Shown here one piece after another: positions 37,649-46,259 of a stretch of DNA of 64,000 nucleotides (the stretch's first letter is position 1; each line of letters opens with the position of its first letter). The position numbers and the translations under genes were made by a program. The stretch spans positions 5,456,001-5,520,000 of the forward strand of contig NZ_PGES01000001.1 in assembly GCF_002797895.1 (NCBI RefSeq). Reading direction: 5' to 3'. A model generated the notes under the pieces. It did not search any database. It was not told where the DNA came from and was given only the letters and a program-made list of their open reading frames with translations. This stretch comes from Janthinobacterium sp. 67. Lineage in GTDB: Bacteria > Pseudomonadota > Gammaproteobacteria > Burkholderiales > Burkholderiaceae_D.

Positions 37649-37927
37649 TCAGGTGCTGAATTTTTCGCTGTTGGTGGTGGCGCTGGCGCGCATGCGCAGG
37701 CTCAGCAGCACGATGGTGACCAGCAGCAGTGAATGCGCGCCCGGTTCATGCTGGGCCGGGGCGCGCAGGCTGGCGTCCTGCGACTGGAGGCTGGCCAGCT
37801 GCATGGCCAGGGTGACGGGCGCCGCCCGGTAGGTGGCCGCCTGCATCGGCTGTGTATCCGCCGCATAGGTGTTGCCAGCGGCCCAGAGCGACAGGGCCGC
37901 GCCCAGCAAGATCATTGTTCTCATCAT
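37649..37927 (-). CDS. Small secreted protein with C-terminal membrane helix
   Basis: A 92-residue protein. The N-terminal signal MRTMILLGAALSLWAAGNTYA is followed by AADTQ at the likely cleavage site. After a short polar part comes HEPGAHSLLLVTIVLLSLRMRAS, that is, Glu-Pro, a hydrophobic helix and a basic cluster. This arrangement recalls PEP-CTERM sorting tails. The motif is not canonical and 13 extra residues follow the Arg cluster, so sorting is only a possibility. The gene stands alone. Confidence 0.55.
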   Translation of the reverse strand: MMRTMILLGAALSLWAAGNTYAADTQPMQAATYRAAPVTLAMQLASLQSQDASLRAPAQHEPGAHSLLLVTIVLLSLRMRASATTNSEKFST

Positions 37928-38240
37928 ATTGTCTGTTTCCGTCTATTTCCGCCGAGGGCTGCAAGTCGATTTGCCATGGTCCGCCGCATGCCGGCCATGT
38001 CCTGTCCCCAGTTTGTATGCTTGTTTCCGTGCTGGTCACGCCGCACCAAAATGATATCTATTTATAAAGTCCGTGTATTAAAACACAATAGAATAAAAAT
38101 GCAAACGTCTTTTTTCAAATAAACGCATGCGCTGCCTGTGCTTGCCGGGCGGGATCAATTGCATAGGGGAAATGATGTGGCATTTTCATGGGGGAGTGTC
38201 ATAATGGCTCAGGCATTTCCGCCCAGGCATGGAGTAGATG
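37928..38240. other. Intergenic region with an A/T-rich patch, no gene recognised
   Basis: About 310 bases between a minus-strand and a plus-strand gene. Positions roughly 38040-38125 are strikingly A/T rich for this genome (TTATAAAGTCCGTGTATTAA, AATAGAATAAAAATGC) and probably include a promoter. Frames here are short and lack ribosome sites. Confidence 0.45.
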
Positions 38241-38348
38241 ATGAGCAAGGCACAGGACAGCAAGAAGGAAGCCAAGAAGGAACCGGCCAAGACCATGAAG
38301 GAAAAGAAGGAAGCCAAGAAGGTCAAGAAAGAAGAGCGCAAGCGCTGA
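38241..38348 (+). CDS. 35-residue Lys/Glu-rich micro-protein (candidate)
   Basis: ATG at 38241 preceded by GGAG six bases upstream opens a 35-codon frame made almost only of Lys, Glu, Ala and Arg (MSKAQDSKKEAKKEPAKT, then MKEKKEAKKVKKEERKR). It stops at a TGA two bases before the ATG of the next secreted-protein gene. The composition suggests an extended, highly charged helix such as a nucleic-acid-binding or charge-buffering peptide. A good ribosome site and the tight spacing to a downstream gene favour translation. No family is recognised, and it may serve as a coupling leader. Confidence 0.55.
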   Translation: MSKAQDSKKEAKKEPAKTMKEKKEAKKVKKEERKR

Positions 38349-38350
38349 TC

Positions 38351-38875
38351 ATGCGCGTGCGCCGTTCATTGATGCGCCCGTGGCGTGCGCCGGCCCGGCT
38401 GGCGGTGTTCGCCCTGCTGGCCTGCGGCGTGCCCGTGTCCGGCGTGCTGGCGCAGCAGAAGCCGCCGCCATCCACGTTCGGGCAAGTGGTGGGCAATGCC
38501 GTGCTGTGCATCGACCAGATCGACAACAAGGCTTTTTATGCCTATCTGCTGACGGCCTTCGGCCCCGCCTACAAGCATGAAGGGGGCGCCTACTGGTTCC
38601 GCACGGACGCGACCTTGTGGGGCGCGCCGATTACCGACGTGATCGTCAGCGACGACACCAGCCCCCTCGTGTTCATGGGCGTGGTGGCGGACTCGACGCC
38701 GGAAAAACTGGAGCCGGCCATCCGCGGCGCCTCGGGTCTGCGTTTCAATAAACTCGACAATTCCGCCTTTCCCGTCCGTGGTTCCGTGCCTGGCAGTAAA
38801 ATCGTCTACTTCCGCAGCAAGGCAAAAGTCTATTGCGCCAAATACAAGCCGTTGCCGCCCGCCCGCACCCGATGA
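38351..38875 (+). CDS. Secreted protein of unknown function
   Basis: A 174-residue protein with a basic N-terminus (MRVRRSLMRPWRAPARL), a hydrophobic signal core and a likely cleavage at VLAQQ near residue 36. The mature part has two Cys (AVLCIDQID and KVYCAKYK) that could form a disulfide, and no recognised domain. It begins two bases after the Lys-rich micro-ORF, suggesting coupled translation. The longer in-frame extension upstream overlaps that ORF in another frame and has no signal. Confidence 0.72.
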   Translation: MRVRRSLMRPWRAPARLAVFALLACGVPVSGVLAQQKPPPSTFGQVVGNAVLCIDQIDNKAFYAYLLTAFGPAYKHEGGAYWFRTDATLWGAPITDVIVSDDTSPLVFMGVVADSTPEKLEPAIRGASGLRFNKLDNSAFPVRGSVPGSKIVYFRSKAKVYCAKYKPLPPARTR

Positions 38876-38926
38876 GGGTATCGGCTTGCCGCCGCGCATT
38901 TTGATCGTTTCATCCGCAGGGTCTCC

Positions 38927-40570
38927 ATGTACACGCATTATTTCCAGCTCAAGCAATCGCCGTTTTCGATCGCCCCCGATCCGCGCTACCTGTTCATGAG
39001 CGAACGCCACCGCGAAGCGCTGGCGCACCTGCTGTATGGCGTGGGCAGCGGCGGCGGCTTCGTGCTGCTGACGGGCGAAATCGGCGCCGGCAAGACCACC
39101 GTGTGCCGCTGCTTCATGGAGCAGATTCCGGAAAACTGCCAGCTCGCGTATATCTTCAATCCGAAATTGTCCGTCGAGGAACTGCTGCTGTCGATCTGCG
39201 AGGAATTCCGCATCGCCCCGGCGCCTGGCGTGGCCAGCGTGAAAGGCTATGTCGACGCCATCAATACGCACTTGCTGGCCAGCCATGCGCAGGGCAAGAA
39301 CAATGTGCTGATCATCGACGAAGCGCAAAACCTGTCTGCCGCCGTGCTGGAACAGTTGCGCTTGCTGACGAACCTGGAGACGAGCGAGCGCAAGCTGCTG
39401 CAGATCATCCTCATCGGCCAGCCGGAATTGCGCGCCATGCTGGCCCGGCCGGAACTGGAGCAGCTGGCGCAGCGCGTGATCGCCCGCTATCACCTGGGGT
39501 CGCTGACGGCGGACGAAACGGCCAGCTATGTCCGCCACCGCCTGGCTGTGGCGGGCAGTACGGCGCAGACGCCGTTTGCCCCCCGTTTGATGGCGCAAAT
39601 CCACGCCTTGAGCAAGGGAGTGCCGCGCCGCATCAATCTGCTGTGCGACCGCGCGCTGCTGGGCGCCTACGTGGAAAACCAGCCGCAGGTGACGCGCCAG
39701 ATCTTGCGCCGCGCCGCCGAGGAAGTGTTTGCGGAAGAGGGCAAGCCGGCTACTGGACGGGGCTTGCGCTGGCCCCATGTGGCGGGCGGGGTCTTGGCCG
39801 GCGCCGTGGTCACGGCCGCGCTGGCCTGGCATTTCATGCCGCGCCCATCCGCTGTGCCTGCGGCTCCTGCCGTGGCCGCCTCTGTGCCTGCCGCGTCCGC
39901 CGTGGCGGCTGCCGCCGCATCGGCACCTGCACCCGCCAAGGTGCCGGACCGCAACGCCGTGCTGCGCCAGCTGGCCGCCCTGTGGGGCGAGCAGTTGCCG
40001 GCCGGCGATGCTTGCCAGGCGGGCGCCCGCGCCGGCCTGCGCTGCCTGCACAGCCGGGGCGGCATCGCCGAGCTGCGCGTGCTGGACCGTCCCGCCATGC
40101 TGGCCTTGCGCGATGCACAGGGGATGGAACAGCTGGCGCTGCTGACGCGCCTGCAGGACGAGAGCGCCACCTTGATGCTCGACGGCAAGCAGCAAAGCTT
40201 GCCGCTGGCCCAGCTGGCCCAGCTGGCGCAGCGCAGCGATGGCAGTTTCACGACCTTCTGGCGCGCTCCGCGCAGCTGGCGCGACGAAGTGCCGCTGGGC
40301 GCCCGCGGCGTCGACGTGGACTGGCTGGCGCAGCGCCTGGCGCAACAGCAGGGCTTGCCGGCACCGGCCGCCAATCTGCCGCTCGATGCCGAGATGCAAG
40401 GCCTGCTGCGTGCTTTCCAGCAGCGCCAGAACTTGCGGGCCGATGGCCTGGCCGGCCCGAAAACGTTCATACGCCTGATGCAGCTGGGTGACAATGCGGA
40501 GCCGCGCCTGAGCAGCGCAGCTCCTGCCGTGGCAGCGCCCGCTGCGACGGCGATGGTGGCGGGGAAATAA
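38927..40570 (+). CDS. gspA: GspA/ExeA-like AAA ATPase with peptidoglycan-binding domain
   Basis: A 547-residue inner-membrane ATPase. The cytoplasmic AAA domain (1-265) starts MYTHYFQLKQSPFSIAPDPRY, has Walker A GEIGAGKTT at 50-58 and Walker B NVLIIDEAQ at about 126-134. An Ala/Pro-rich stretch surrounds one membrane helix (about 278-296). The periplasmic part ends in a peptidoglycan-binding-like repeat (LDAEMQGLLRAFQQRQNLRA, DGLAGPKTFIRLMQL). ExeA with ExeB helps insert the type II secretion secretin through peptidoglycan. gspB follows one base after the stop. Confidence 0.9.
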   Translation: MYTHYFQLKQSPFSIAPDPRYLFMSERHREALAHLLYGVGSGGGFVLLTGEIGAGKTTVCRCFMEQIPENCQLAYIFNPKLSVEELLLSICEEFRIAPAPGVASVKGYVDAINTHLLASHAQGKNNVLIIDEAQNLSAAVLEQLRLLTNLETSERKLLQIILIGQPELRAMLARPELEQLAQRVIARYHLGSLTADETASYVRHRLAVAGSTAQTPFAPRLMAQIHALSKGVPRRINLLCDRALLGAYVENQPQVTRQILRRAAEEVFAEEGKPATGRGLRWPHVAGGVLAGAVVTAALAWHFMPRPSAVPAAPAVAASVPAASAVAAAAASAPAPAKVPDRNAVLRQLAALWGEQLPAGDACQAGARAGLRCLHSRGGIAELRVLDRPAMLALRDAQGMEQLALLTRLQDESATLMLDGKQQSLPLAQLAQLAQRSDGSFTTFWRAPRSWRDEVPLGARGVDVDWLAQRLAQQQGLPAPAANLPLDAEMQGLLRAFQQRQNLRADGLAGPKTFIRLMQLGDNAEPRLSSAAPAVAAPAATAMVAGK

Positions 40571-40571
40571 G

Positions 40572-41234
40572 ATGTCCTACATACTTGAAGCACTGAAAAA
40601 ATCGCAAGCCGAGCGCCAGCTGGGCGAGTTGCCGTCAATCCACGCACCGCAAGTGCAGCTGCACGATGGCGCCGCGTCCGGCGCGGCGCGGCGCGCGCCC
40701 GTCTGGCTGGCGTTGGGCGGCGTGACGGTGGCCGTGGCTGCCGCCCTGCTGTTCTGGCAGCCTTGGCAGGCGGGCACGGCTGCACCTGCGGCCGCTCCTG
40801 CCGTCTTGGCCCAGGCCGTGCCCGCGCCGGTGCCGGCAGTCGTCCCATCCGTCGTCCCGGCGCCTGTGCCGGTGGCTGTGACGGTGCCGCCAGCAGCCAC
40901 CGCCGCGCCCGTGCACCATGCCCGGCCCGTGGCGGAACCGAAGCAGGAGTCGCCATCCCCCGCTCCTACGCCGGCCGTGCCCGTACCTGCGCCTGCCGCC
41001 GAAGAGGCCGTGCCCGGCATGCGCGACCTGCCCGAGCCGATACAGCGGCAAATCCCTCCGGTCGCCATCGGCGGCTATATCTATTCGAAGAATCCGGCCG
41101 ACCGCCTGTTGCTGGTCGATAAGGTCCTGCGCCACGAAGGCGAGGAACTGGCGCCCGGTCTGGTGCTGGAAAAATTGCAGCCGAAGGCGGCCATCTTCAG
41201 TTTCAAGGGCTACCGCTACCGCGTGCCATACTGA
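40572..41234 (+). CDS. gspB: GspB/ExeB-like type II secretion assembly protein
   Basis: A 220-residue single-pass membrane protein. It opens with the family signature MSYILEALKKSQAERQLGELP, has one membrane helix at about 46-63, a long Ala/Pro-rich periplasmic linker and a C-terminal domain (QIPPVAIGGYIYSKNPADRL to GYRYRVPY) like that of GspB. It partners the adjacent GspA. No other type II secretion genes are in the window, so the pair is detached from the main gsp operon. Confidence 0.88.
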   Translation: MSYILEALKKSQAERQLGELPSIHAPQVQLHDGAASGAARRAPVWLALGGVTVAVAAALLFWQPWQAGTAAPAAAPAVLAQAVPAPVPAVVPSVVPAPVPVAVTVPPAATAAPVHHARPVAEPKQESPSPAPTPAVPVPAPAAEEAVPGMRDLPEPIQRQIPPVAIGGYIYSKNPADRLLLVDKVLRHEGEELAPGLVLEKLQPKAAIFSFKGYRYRVPY

Positions 41235-41334
41235 GTTGTTGTGCATCAAGGCCGGGCCGCCATAGCTGAACCATACTGGCCTGGCCTGGTCGAACCAGGG
41301 TCGCTGCGCCCGTGTGCGCGGCCGGGGAGGTCAG

Positions 41335-42795
41335 ATGATTGCTGCCGCAGCTGGTGAGGGTGTTCTTGACGCGCATGGCCTGGGTAATCTGGCGCGCATC
41401 GACCATATCGTCGTGCTGATGATGGAAAACCGATCGTTCGATCACATGCTCGGCTACCTGAGCCTGGAAGGCGGGCGCGCCGACATCGACGGCTTGCAGG
41501 CCGGCCATGCCAACGTGCATGCGGGGGTGTCCTACCCCGTGCACCATTTGCGGCGCACGGCCTTCGGCCCGCAGCAAGATCCGTCGCATACGGGCATGTC
41601 GGTGGCGCAGCAATTGCAGAATAATAATGGCGGCTTTGTCGACGACTATGCGCAAACGCATCCGGGCGACCCCGACATCGATCTGGTGATGGGTTATTAC
41701 AATGCAGCCGACTTGCCCATGTACGATTTCCTGGCGCAGCAATTTTGTGTCTGCGACCGCTGCTACAGTTCCGTGCCGGGCGCCACCTGGCCCAACCGCC
41801 TGTATGCGGTCAGCGGCAAGGCGGCCGGCAGCCACGACAGCAAGCGCGTGCCCCTGTACACGAACAAATCGTTCGTGCGCCACCTCGAGCGGGCCCAGGT
41901 CAGCTGGAAATTTTATTCCGCCTGGAAGCCCTGGAGCCTGGCCCTGACGGACGACCATTACCGCTCGTCCGAGTGGTACGAACCGTTCGGTTCCAGCGCG
42001 CGCCGCTATGGCTTCATCGGCGATGCGCTGGCGGGCACCTTGCCCTCGGTCAGCTGGATCGATCCGCATTTTTTTGACAATGACGACCACCCGCCGGCCG
42101 ATATCCGCGCCGGCCAGGCGCTGGTGGCGCAGGTCTACCAGGCTTTGTCGCGCGGCCCCGCCTGGGCGCGCACCTTGCTCATCCTCAGCTATGACGAGCA
42201 CGGCGGCTTTTTCGACCATGTGCCGCCTGGCCCTGCCATTGACGACGATCCCGCGTTTCGCCAGTACGGCGTGCGCGTGCCCATGCTGCTCGTGTCGCCG
42301 CTGATTGCGCCCGGCAGCGTCAGCCACGAGGTGGTCGACCACACGTCGATCATCAAAACCATCCTGCAGCGCTTTTGCCGCGCCGCCGATGGCGGCTTGC
42401 CCCAGATGGGCGCGCGCGTGGCGGCCGCCAGCGGCCTGGGCGCCGTGCTGACCCTGGCGCAACCGCGCGCGGCGCCCGCCGTGCCTGCCGCCGTGCTGGC
42501 GCAGCGCGCCGCATGGGACGCGGATGTGCGGGCGCGGGACTTCGCCACGCTGGCGCCGGCCAGCCTGCCTGATGGCGAACTGGGTACCGTTGCCGGCGTA
42601 CCGATCCAGTCCGATGCCGAGGCGGGCGCGATCGCTGCCCACCGGCAATTGGCGCGCAAGGCCAGGAATGCGCAGGCGATGAGTGGTAAAACAGCGAGTA
42701 AAACGGCGGGCGCGGCAGCGCCGAAGCCGGCGGGCAGGCGCCGGCGTCACGTGCCCGCCGGCGCGAAGAATGGCGGAAAACCGGGAGTTGCTTGA
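41335..42795 (+). CDS. Phosphoesterase / phospholipase C-type hydrolase
   Basis: A 486-residue alkaline-phosphatase-superfamily enzyme of the phosphoesterase (acid phosphatase AcpA / PLC) family. Landmarks are DHIVVLMMENRSFDHMLGYL with the metal and nucleophile region, PNRLYAVSGKAAGSHDSK, SWIDPHFF, LLILSYDEHGGFFDHVPPG with DEHGGFFDH metal ligands, and DHTSIIKTILQRF. No convincing signal peptide is seen. The C-terminal 60 residues are Ala/Lys/Arg rich and probably disordered. Substrate (phospholipid or phosphomonoester) cannot be assigned. ATG 41335 follows an excellent GGGGAGG; the GTG at 41314 is not needed. Confidence 0.88.
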   Translation: MIAAAAGEGVLDAHGLGNLARIDHIVVLMMENRSFDHMLGYLSLEGGRADIDGLQAGHANVHAGVSYPVHHLRRTAFGPQQDPSHTGMSVAQQLQNNNGGFVDDYAQTHPGDPDIDLVMGYYNAADLPMYDFLAQQFCVCDRCYSSVPGATWPNRLYAVSGKAAGSHDSKRVPLYTNKSFVRHLERAQVSWKFYSAWKPWSLALTDDHYRSSEWYEPFGSSARRYGFIGDALAGTLPSVSWIDPHFFDNDDHPPADIRAGQALVAQVYQALSRGPAWARTLLILSYDEHGGFFDHVPPGPAIDDDPAFRQYGVRVPMLLVSPLIAPGSVSHEVVDHTSIIKTILQRFCRAADGGLPQMGARVAAASGLGAVLTLAQPRAAPAVPAAVLAQRAAWDADVRARDFATLAPASLPDGELGTVAGVPIQSDAEAGAIAAHRQLARKARNAQAMSGKTASKTAGAAAPKPAGRRRRHVPAGAKNGGKPGVA

Positions 42796-42858
42796 CCTCG
42801 GTGTTAACTTGGGCAATGCGCGACGCCTGTGCCGGATGGCCGCGCCCGTGGCGCTGCG

Positions 42859-42864
42859 TATAAT
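42859..42864 (+). promoter_or_regulatory. Probable -10 box before mobB
   Basis: A perfect TATAAT lies 27 bases before the mobB ATG, between the phosphoesterase stop and the AGGAG ribosome site. The -35 element is not clear. Confidence 0.4.
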
Positions 42865-42890
42865 CATTCCTTCTCAATCAAGGAGTGACC

Positions 42891-43427
42891 ATGCACGATG
42901 CGATGCCCGCACACCCGGTACTCGGTGTGATCGGCCGTTCCGGTAGCGGCAAGACGACCCTGCTGGAATTTGTGGTGAAGGAAATGGCGGCGCGCGGCTT
43001 GCGCGTCAACCTGGTCAAGCACAGCCACCATGACCTGGCGCTGGAGCCGCCGCAAAAGGATAGCGCCCGCCTGCGCCTGGCCGGGGCGGCGGAAGTGCTG
43101 GTGGCGTCGCCGTACCGTTTTGCCATCGTGCATGAGCTGCGCGGCGCGCCCGAGCCCAGTCTTGCACAGCAATTGGCCCGCATGGGGCCGGCAGACCTGA
43201 CCCTGGTCGAGGGTTTCAAGACGGACCCCATCCCCAAGCTGGAAGTGTTCCGCCCGGAAGTGGGGCAATCGCCTTTGTATCCGCACGACCCGCACGTGAT
43301 CGCCGTGGCCTCCGACAGCCCGGCGCCGGCCGATTTGCGCGAGGGCGTGCAATGGCTGGACTTGAATGCGCGCGAGCACGTGCTGGCCTGGCTGCTGCTG
43401 CAGTTGGAAAATAAGCTGGAAAAATAA
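42891..43427 (+). CDS. mobB: Molybdopterin-guanine dinucleotide biosynthesis protein MobB
   Basis: A 178-residue P-loop GTPase-like protein. The P-loop is in [20 protein letters not shown] (Walker [10 protein letters not shown]), and [20 protein letters not shown] and [19 protein letters not shown] are typical of MobB. It assists MobA in attaching GMP to molybdopterin. mobA is not in the window. ATG 42891 follows AGGAG by five bases, and a TATAAT is at 42859-42864. Confidence 0.92.
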   Translation: MHDAMPAHPVLGVIGRSGSGKTTLLEFVVKEMAARGLRVNLVKHSHHDLALEPPQKDSARLRLAGAAEVLVASPYRFAIVHELRGAPEPSLAQQLARMGPADLTLVEGFKTDPIPKLEVFRPEVGQSPLYPHDPHVIAVASDSPAPADLREGVQWLDLNAREHVLAWLLLQLENKLEK

Positions 43428-43484
43428 GCTAAAGGTTTGCCGGCGACATCCGTTAACAAGGGTAGAACCTCATTGGAGAAATGT

Positions 43485-43685
43485 ATGGACGTCGGAAGCA
43501 TTGCTCAACTGTCAACCACGATGGCGGAGACAGGCACGCGGCAAGCCGTCGGCTTGACTGTCCTGAAAAAAGCCCAGGATATCCAGAGCTCGACTGCCAC
43601 GGCCTTGCTGGCAGCATTGCCGCCGGTACAGTCGGCGCCTAGCCTGCCGGCTCACCTCGGTAACCGCATCAACACGACTGCCTGA
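43485..43685 (+). CDS. YjfB-family putative motility protein
   Basis: A 66-residue protein matching the small YjfB family (MDVGSIAQLSTTMAETGTRQ, VGLTVLKKAQDIQSSTATAL, LAALPP). Members are short helical proteins sometimes found with motility genes; their role is undefined. ATG 43485 was selected after GGAGAA; the in-frame longer reading has no ribosome site. A strong terminator follows. Confidence 0.8.
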   Translation: MDVGSIAQLSTTMAETGTRQAVGLTVLKKAQDIQSSTATALLAALPPVQSAPSLPAHLGNRINTTA

Positions 43686-43723
43686 GCGCGGTCCGCGGCG
43701 CCAGCCTGGCGCCCGCTATATTT

Positions 43724-43766
43724 ACGCCCACACTACCGTCATCGACGGTGGCGCGTGGGCGTTTTT
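43724..43766 (+). terminator. Rho-independent terminator after the YjfB gene
   Basis: ACGCCCAC (43724-43731) pairs with GTGGGCGT (43755-43762), with an inner ACCGTC/GACGGT stem, followed by TTTTT. Another self-complementary stretch, GGCGCCAG/CTGGCGCC, is at 43697-43713. The pair isolates the bufferin genes from upstream transcription. Confidence 0.82.
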
Positions 43767-43922
43767 GTCTGCCTTCCTGTCCCTGTGAAATGAAGTAATT
43801 GAGCCTGGTTCGCCATGGCACGGCCGATTCAGTAGAATGACGTCCATCGCCTCGTGTTGCTCATGGTGCAGCCCGGGGCGTGCCCACTTATCGATTACTT
43901 TGACCCATGCAAGAGGAATTCC

Positions 43923-44225
43923 ATGAATAAACGTCAAGCTCTCATCGCCGCCGCCCTCGCGGGTCTCTGCGCCGGCACTTCCGTCAACGCGGCCGCGCAC
44001 GATGGTCCCGCCCCTGGCGACAAGGAAAAATGCTATGGCGTGGCCAAGGCGGGGCAGAACGATTGCGCCTCGTCCGACGGCGCGCATTCCTGCGCGGGCC
44101 AGGCGGAGGCGGACAATCTGCCCACGGAATGGTCCTATGTTGCCAAGGGCACGTGCGAACAGGCGGGCGGCTCCGTCAAACCCATCAAGGCCGGCAAGGC
44201 TGCAAAACCGGCTACCCAGCCCTAA
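43923..44225 (+). CDS. Bufferin-type precursor peptide (DUF2282, BufA1-like)
   Basis: A 100-residue DUF2282 protein. A signal peptide [18 protein letters not shown] ends near AAAHD. The mature part has the conserved four-cysteine pattern [14 protein letters not shown] (Cys37, Cys48), AHSCAG (Cys57) and KGTCEQAGG (Cys78). Bufferins are ribosomally made copper-binding proteins exported to the periplasm, in which an MNIO enzyme converts core cysteines to thiooxazoles. The next gene encodes that enzyme type, 17 bases downstream. AGAGGAA precedes the ATG. The Lys/Ala-rich tail after Cys78 is longer than in typical members I know. Confidence 0.88.
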   Translation: MNKRQALIAAALAGLCAGTSVNAAAHDGPAPGDKEKCYGVAKAGQNDCASSDGAHSCAGQAEADNLPTEWSYVAKGTCEQAGGSVKPIKAGKAAKPATQP

Positions 44226-44242
44226 GCGTCCGCCGCCTGCCC

Positions 44243-45865
44243 ATGCCGCCGCCCATCCAGGCGCTTGCCGGCGTCGGCTTGCGCGCCGCGCATTACCGCG
44301 ACTTCCTGGCGCGCCGGCCCAGGGTGGGCTGGCTGGAAGTGCACACTGAAAATTATCTGCAGCCCTCGGGCTGGGATCATCACGTGCTGCAGACCCTGCG
44401 CGAGGAATACCCGATCAGTCTGCATGGCGTGGGCCTGGGCCTGGGTTCCGCGCGCGGTTTTTCCGAAGCGCACCTGCAGCGCGTGCGCGCCGTGGTCGAG
44501 CGCATCGAACCGGTCCTCGTGTCGGAACACTTGAGCTGGGGCGCCGTGGCGCAGCGGCAACTCAACGATCTGTTGCCGCTGGCCTTGAACGGCGCCGCCC
44601 TCGATTTGCTATGCGCCAGAGTGGGGCGGGTGCAGGATGTGCTGAAAAGACCGATCTTGCTGGAGAATGTTTCCACTTACCTGCGTTTTGCCGACGATGC
44701 CATGAGCGAAGCACAATTCCTGGCGGAGCTGGCGCGCCGCAGCGGCTGCGGCTTGCTGCTCGATATCAATAATCTGTACGTGAACCAGTGCAACCACGGC
44801 GAAGACGCCATGCTTGCCATGCAGTCCATCGCGCCGGGCAGCGTGGGCGAGCTGCATCTGGGCGGCCACTTGCTGACGCCGCACGCCGTGATCGACCACC
44901 ATGGCGCTACCGTTGTCGAGCCCGTCTGGGACTTGTATGCGGCCGCCTTGCGGCGTTTTGGCGCCGTGCCCACCCTCGTCGAATGGGATACGGATTTGCC
45001 GCCGCTCGATATCCTGCTGGGCGAGGCGCACAAGGCGCAGGCCATGCTGGCGCGCCTTGCGCCGCAAACGCCCTGGCAGGGAGAGGCGCTGCCATCGACG
45101 CCAACGCCCGCGCCGCTTGACGCGCTGGTAGCCGGCCAGCAAGCGTTTGCCACGGCCTTGCTCGATACCGCGGCTGCCCTGCCATCGTTCGCGGGAGCGG
45201 CGGTATTGGAGCGTTTTTCACTGTACCGCGGCAACTTGAGCGCCACGTGGCGCCGCACCCTGGGCCATGCCTACCCCGTCGTGCTGGCGCTGGTGGGCGA
45301 GGAATTCTTTGGCGGCCTGGCGCGCGCGTATGGTCGGCAGTATCCGTCAGATAACGCCGATTTGAACCAGTTTGGCGAGCGTTTCGCCGATTTTCTCGCT
45401 GTTTTTCCGCCTGTGGCTGACTTGCCCTATCTGCCCGACATGGCGCGCCTGGAATGGGCCGTGCACCTGGCCCATTACGCGGCCGATGCGCAAGGCATGG
45501 CGCCCGAGTCGCTGGCCGCCATGCATCCCGACCAACTGGAAGCGCGGCGGTTTAGCTTGCATCCCGCTTGCGCCTTGCTGGCCTCCAACTGGCAAGTGGC
45601 GGTCCTGTGGCAGGCGCATCAGGATGGTGAAGGGCAGGGGATGTTTCCGCAGGATATGCAGGTGGCCAGTTGCGCGCTCGTATGCCGACCGCGCTGGAAG
45701 GCGCAGGTGCTGGTAGTGGATGCGGCTGCGCATGCAGCCTTGCTGGCCTTGCGGCAGGGGCAGACGTTTGGCGCCGCACTCGATGCGGCGTTCGAGCTGG
45801 ACCCGGCGTTCGATTTGGCCGCACACTTGCGCCAGTGGCTGGCGCACGCGGTGTTGACGGCGTAA
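44243..45865 (+). CDS. Fused MNIO (DUF692, BufB-like) and DUF2063 (BufC-like) protein
   Basis: A 540-residue two-domain protein. Residues about 5-272 are a DUF692 multinuclear non-heme iron oxidase with the expected ligand-bearing blocks: HTENY (Glu36), [10 protein letters not shown] (His61), SEHLSW (Glu95, His96), LENVSTY (Glu141), [10 protein letters not shown] (Asp174) and GGHLLTPH (His209), then EWDTD (Glu248). After an Ala/Pro linker, about 292-390 matches DUF2063 ([39 protein letters not shown]) with its C-terminal domain to the end. In most loci bufB and bufC are separate genes. No stop, frameshift or low-quality junction is visible. No DoxX gene follows. Confidence 0.88.
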   Translation: MPPPIQALAGVGLRAAHYRDFLARRPRVGWLEVHTENYLQPSGWDHHVLQTLREEYPISLHGVGLGLGSARGFSEAHLQRVRAVVERIEPVLVSEHLSWGAVAQRQLNDLLPLALNGAALDLLCARVGRVQDVLKRPILLENVSTYLRFADDAMSEAQFLAELARRSGCGLLLDINNLYVNQCNHGEDAMLAMQSIAPGSVGELHLGGHLLTPHAVIDHHGATVVEPVWDLYAAALRRFGAVPTLVEWDTDLPPLDILLGEAHKAQAMLARLAPQTPWQGEALPSTPTPAPLDALVAGQQAFATALLDTAAALPSFAGAAVLERFSLYRGNLSATWRRTLGHAYPVVLALVGEEFFGGLARAYGRQYPSDNADLNQFGERFADFLAVFPPVADLPYLPDMARLEWAVHLAHYAADAQGMAPESLAAMHPDQLEARRFSLHPACALLASNWQVAVLWQAHQDGEGQGMFPQDMQVASCALVCRPRWKAQVLVVDAAAHAALLALRQGQTFGAALDAAFELDPAFDLAAHLRQWLAHAVLTA

Positions 45866-45869
45866 CGGT

Positions 45870-46154
45870 TTATTCGAAGGCCCGCAGCAGGCGCGCTTCG
45901 CCCGTCTGATCGCGGTACAGGGCATTCGCCGCCAGGGTGGCGTCCATCATGCGCGTCACTTGCTCTTCTTCAAAGCGGGCCAGTTCGGCCGTGGCCGCGA
46001 CGAGGGCCAGTTCCAGCCGGGCGCGCGCGCTCTGGTACAGGCTGCTGGTATATTTGTCTGTGTTGCGCAGTAATTCTTCCGCGTTTTCTATGACCTGGCG
46101 CAAGTCGCCGATCAGGCGCTCCTGGCTGCGCGTACCTTGTGCGGGATGTTCCAT
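45870..46154 (-). CDS. Small helical protein, N-terminal part resembles ElaB/YqjD (DUF883)
   Basis: A 94-residue, highly charged helical protein (RSQERLIGDLRQVIENAEEL, LARFEEEQVTRMMDATLAAN). The first half recalls the coiled-coil part of ElaB/YqjD ribosome-associated proteins, but the usual C-terminal membrane helix is missing. It is therefore either a shortened relative or an unrelated coiled coil. Met at 46154 follows GGGAAG; the longer frame to 46220 has no ribosome site. Its stop lies four bases past that of the convergent bufBC gene. Confidence 0.62.
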   Translation of the reverse strand: MEHPAQGTRSQERLIGDLRQVIENAEELLRNTDKYTSSLYQSARARLELALVAATAELARFEEEQVTRMMDATLAANALYRDQTGEARLLRAFE

Positions 46155-46259
46155 GGTGCTTCCCTTCTGCAATCGATATTCATCTGGCAATAACGACGTG
46201 TTGCAGCTTGATCCAGGCACCCGGCTGGCATGGGGCTGCTTTAGCGCCCCATGCCGACA

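Noticed and set aside
44030-44242. Extension of the bufBC frame 71 codons upstream through bufA
   Set aside because: The extension overlaps bufA in another frame and reads as Arg/Gly-rich noise. The DUF692 domain begins at the ATG at 44243.
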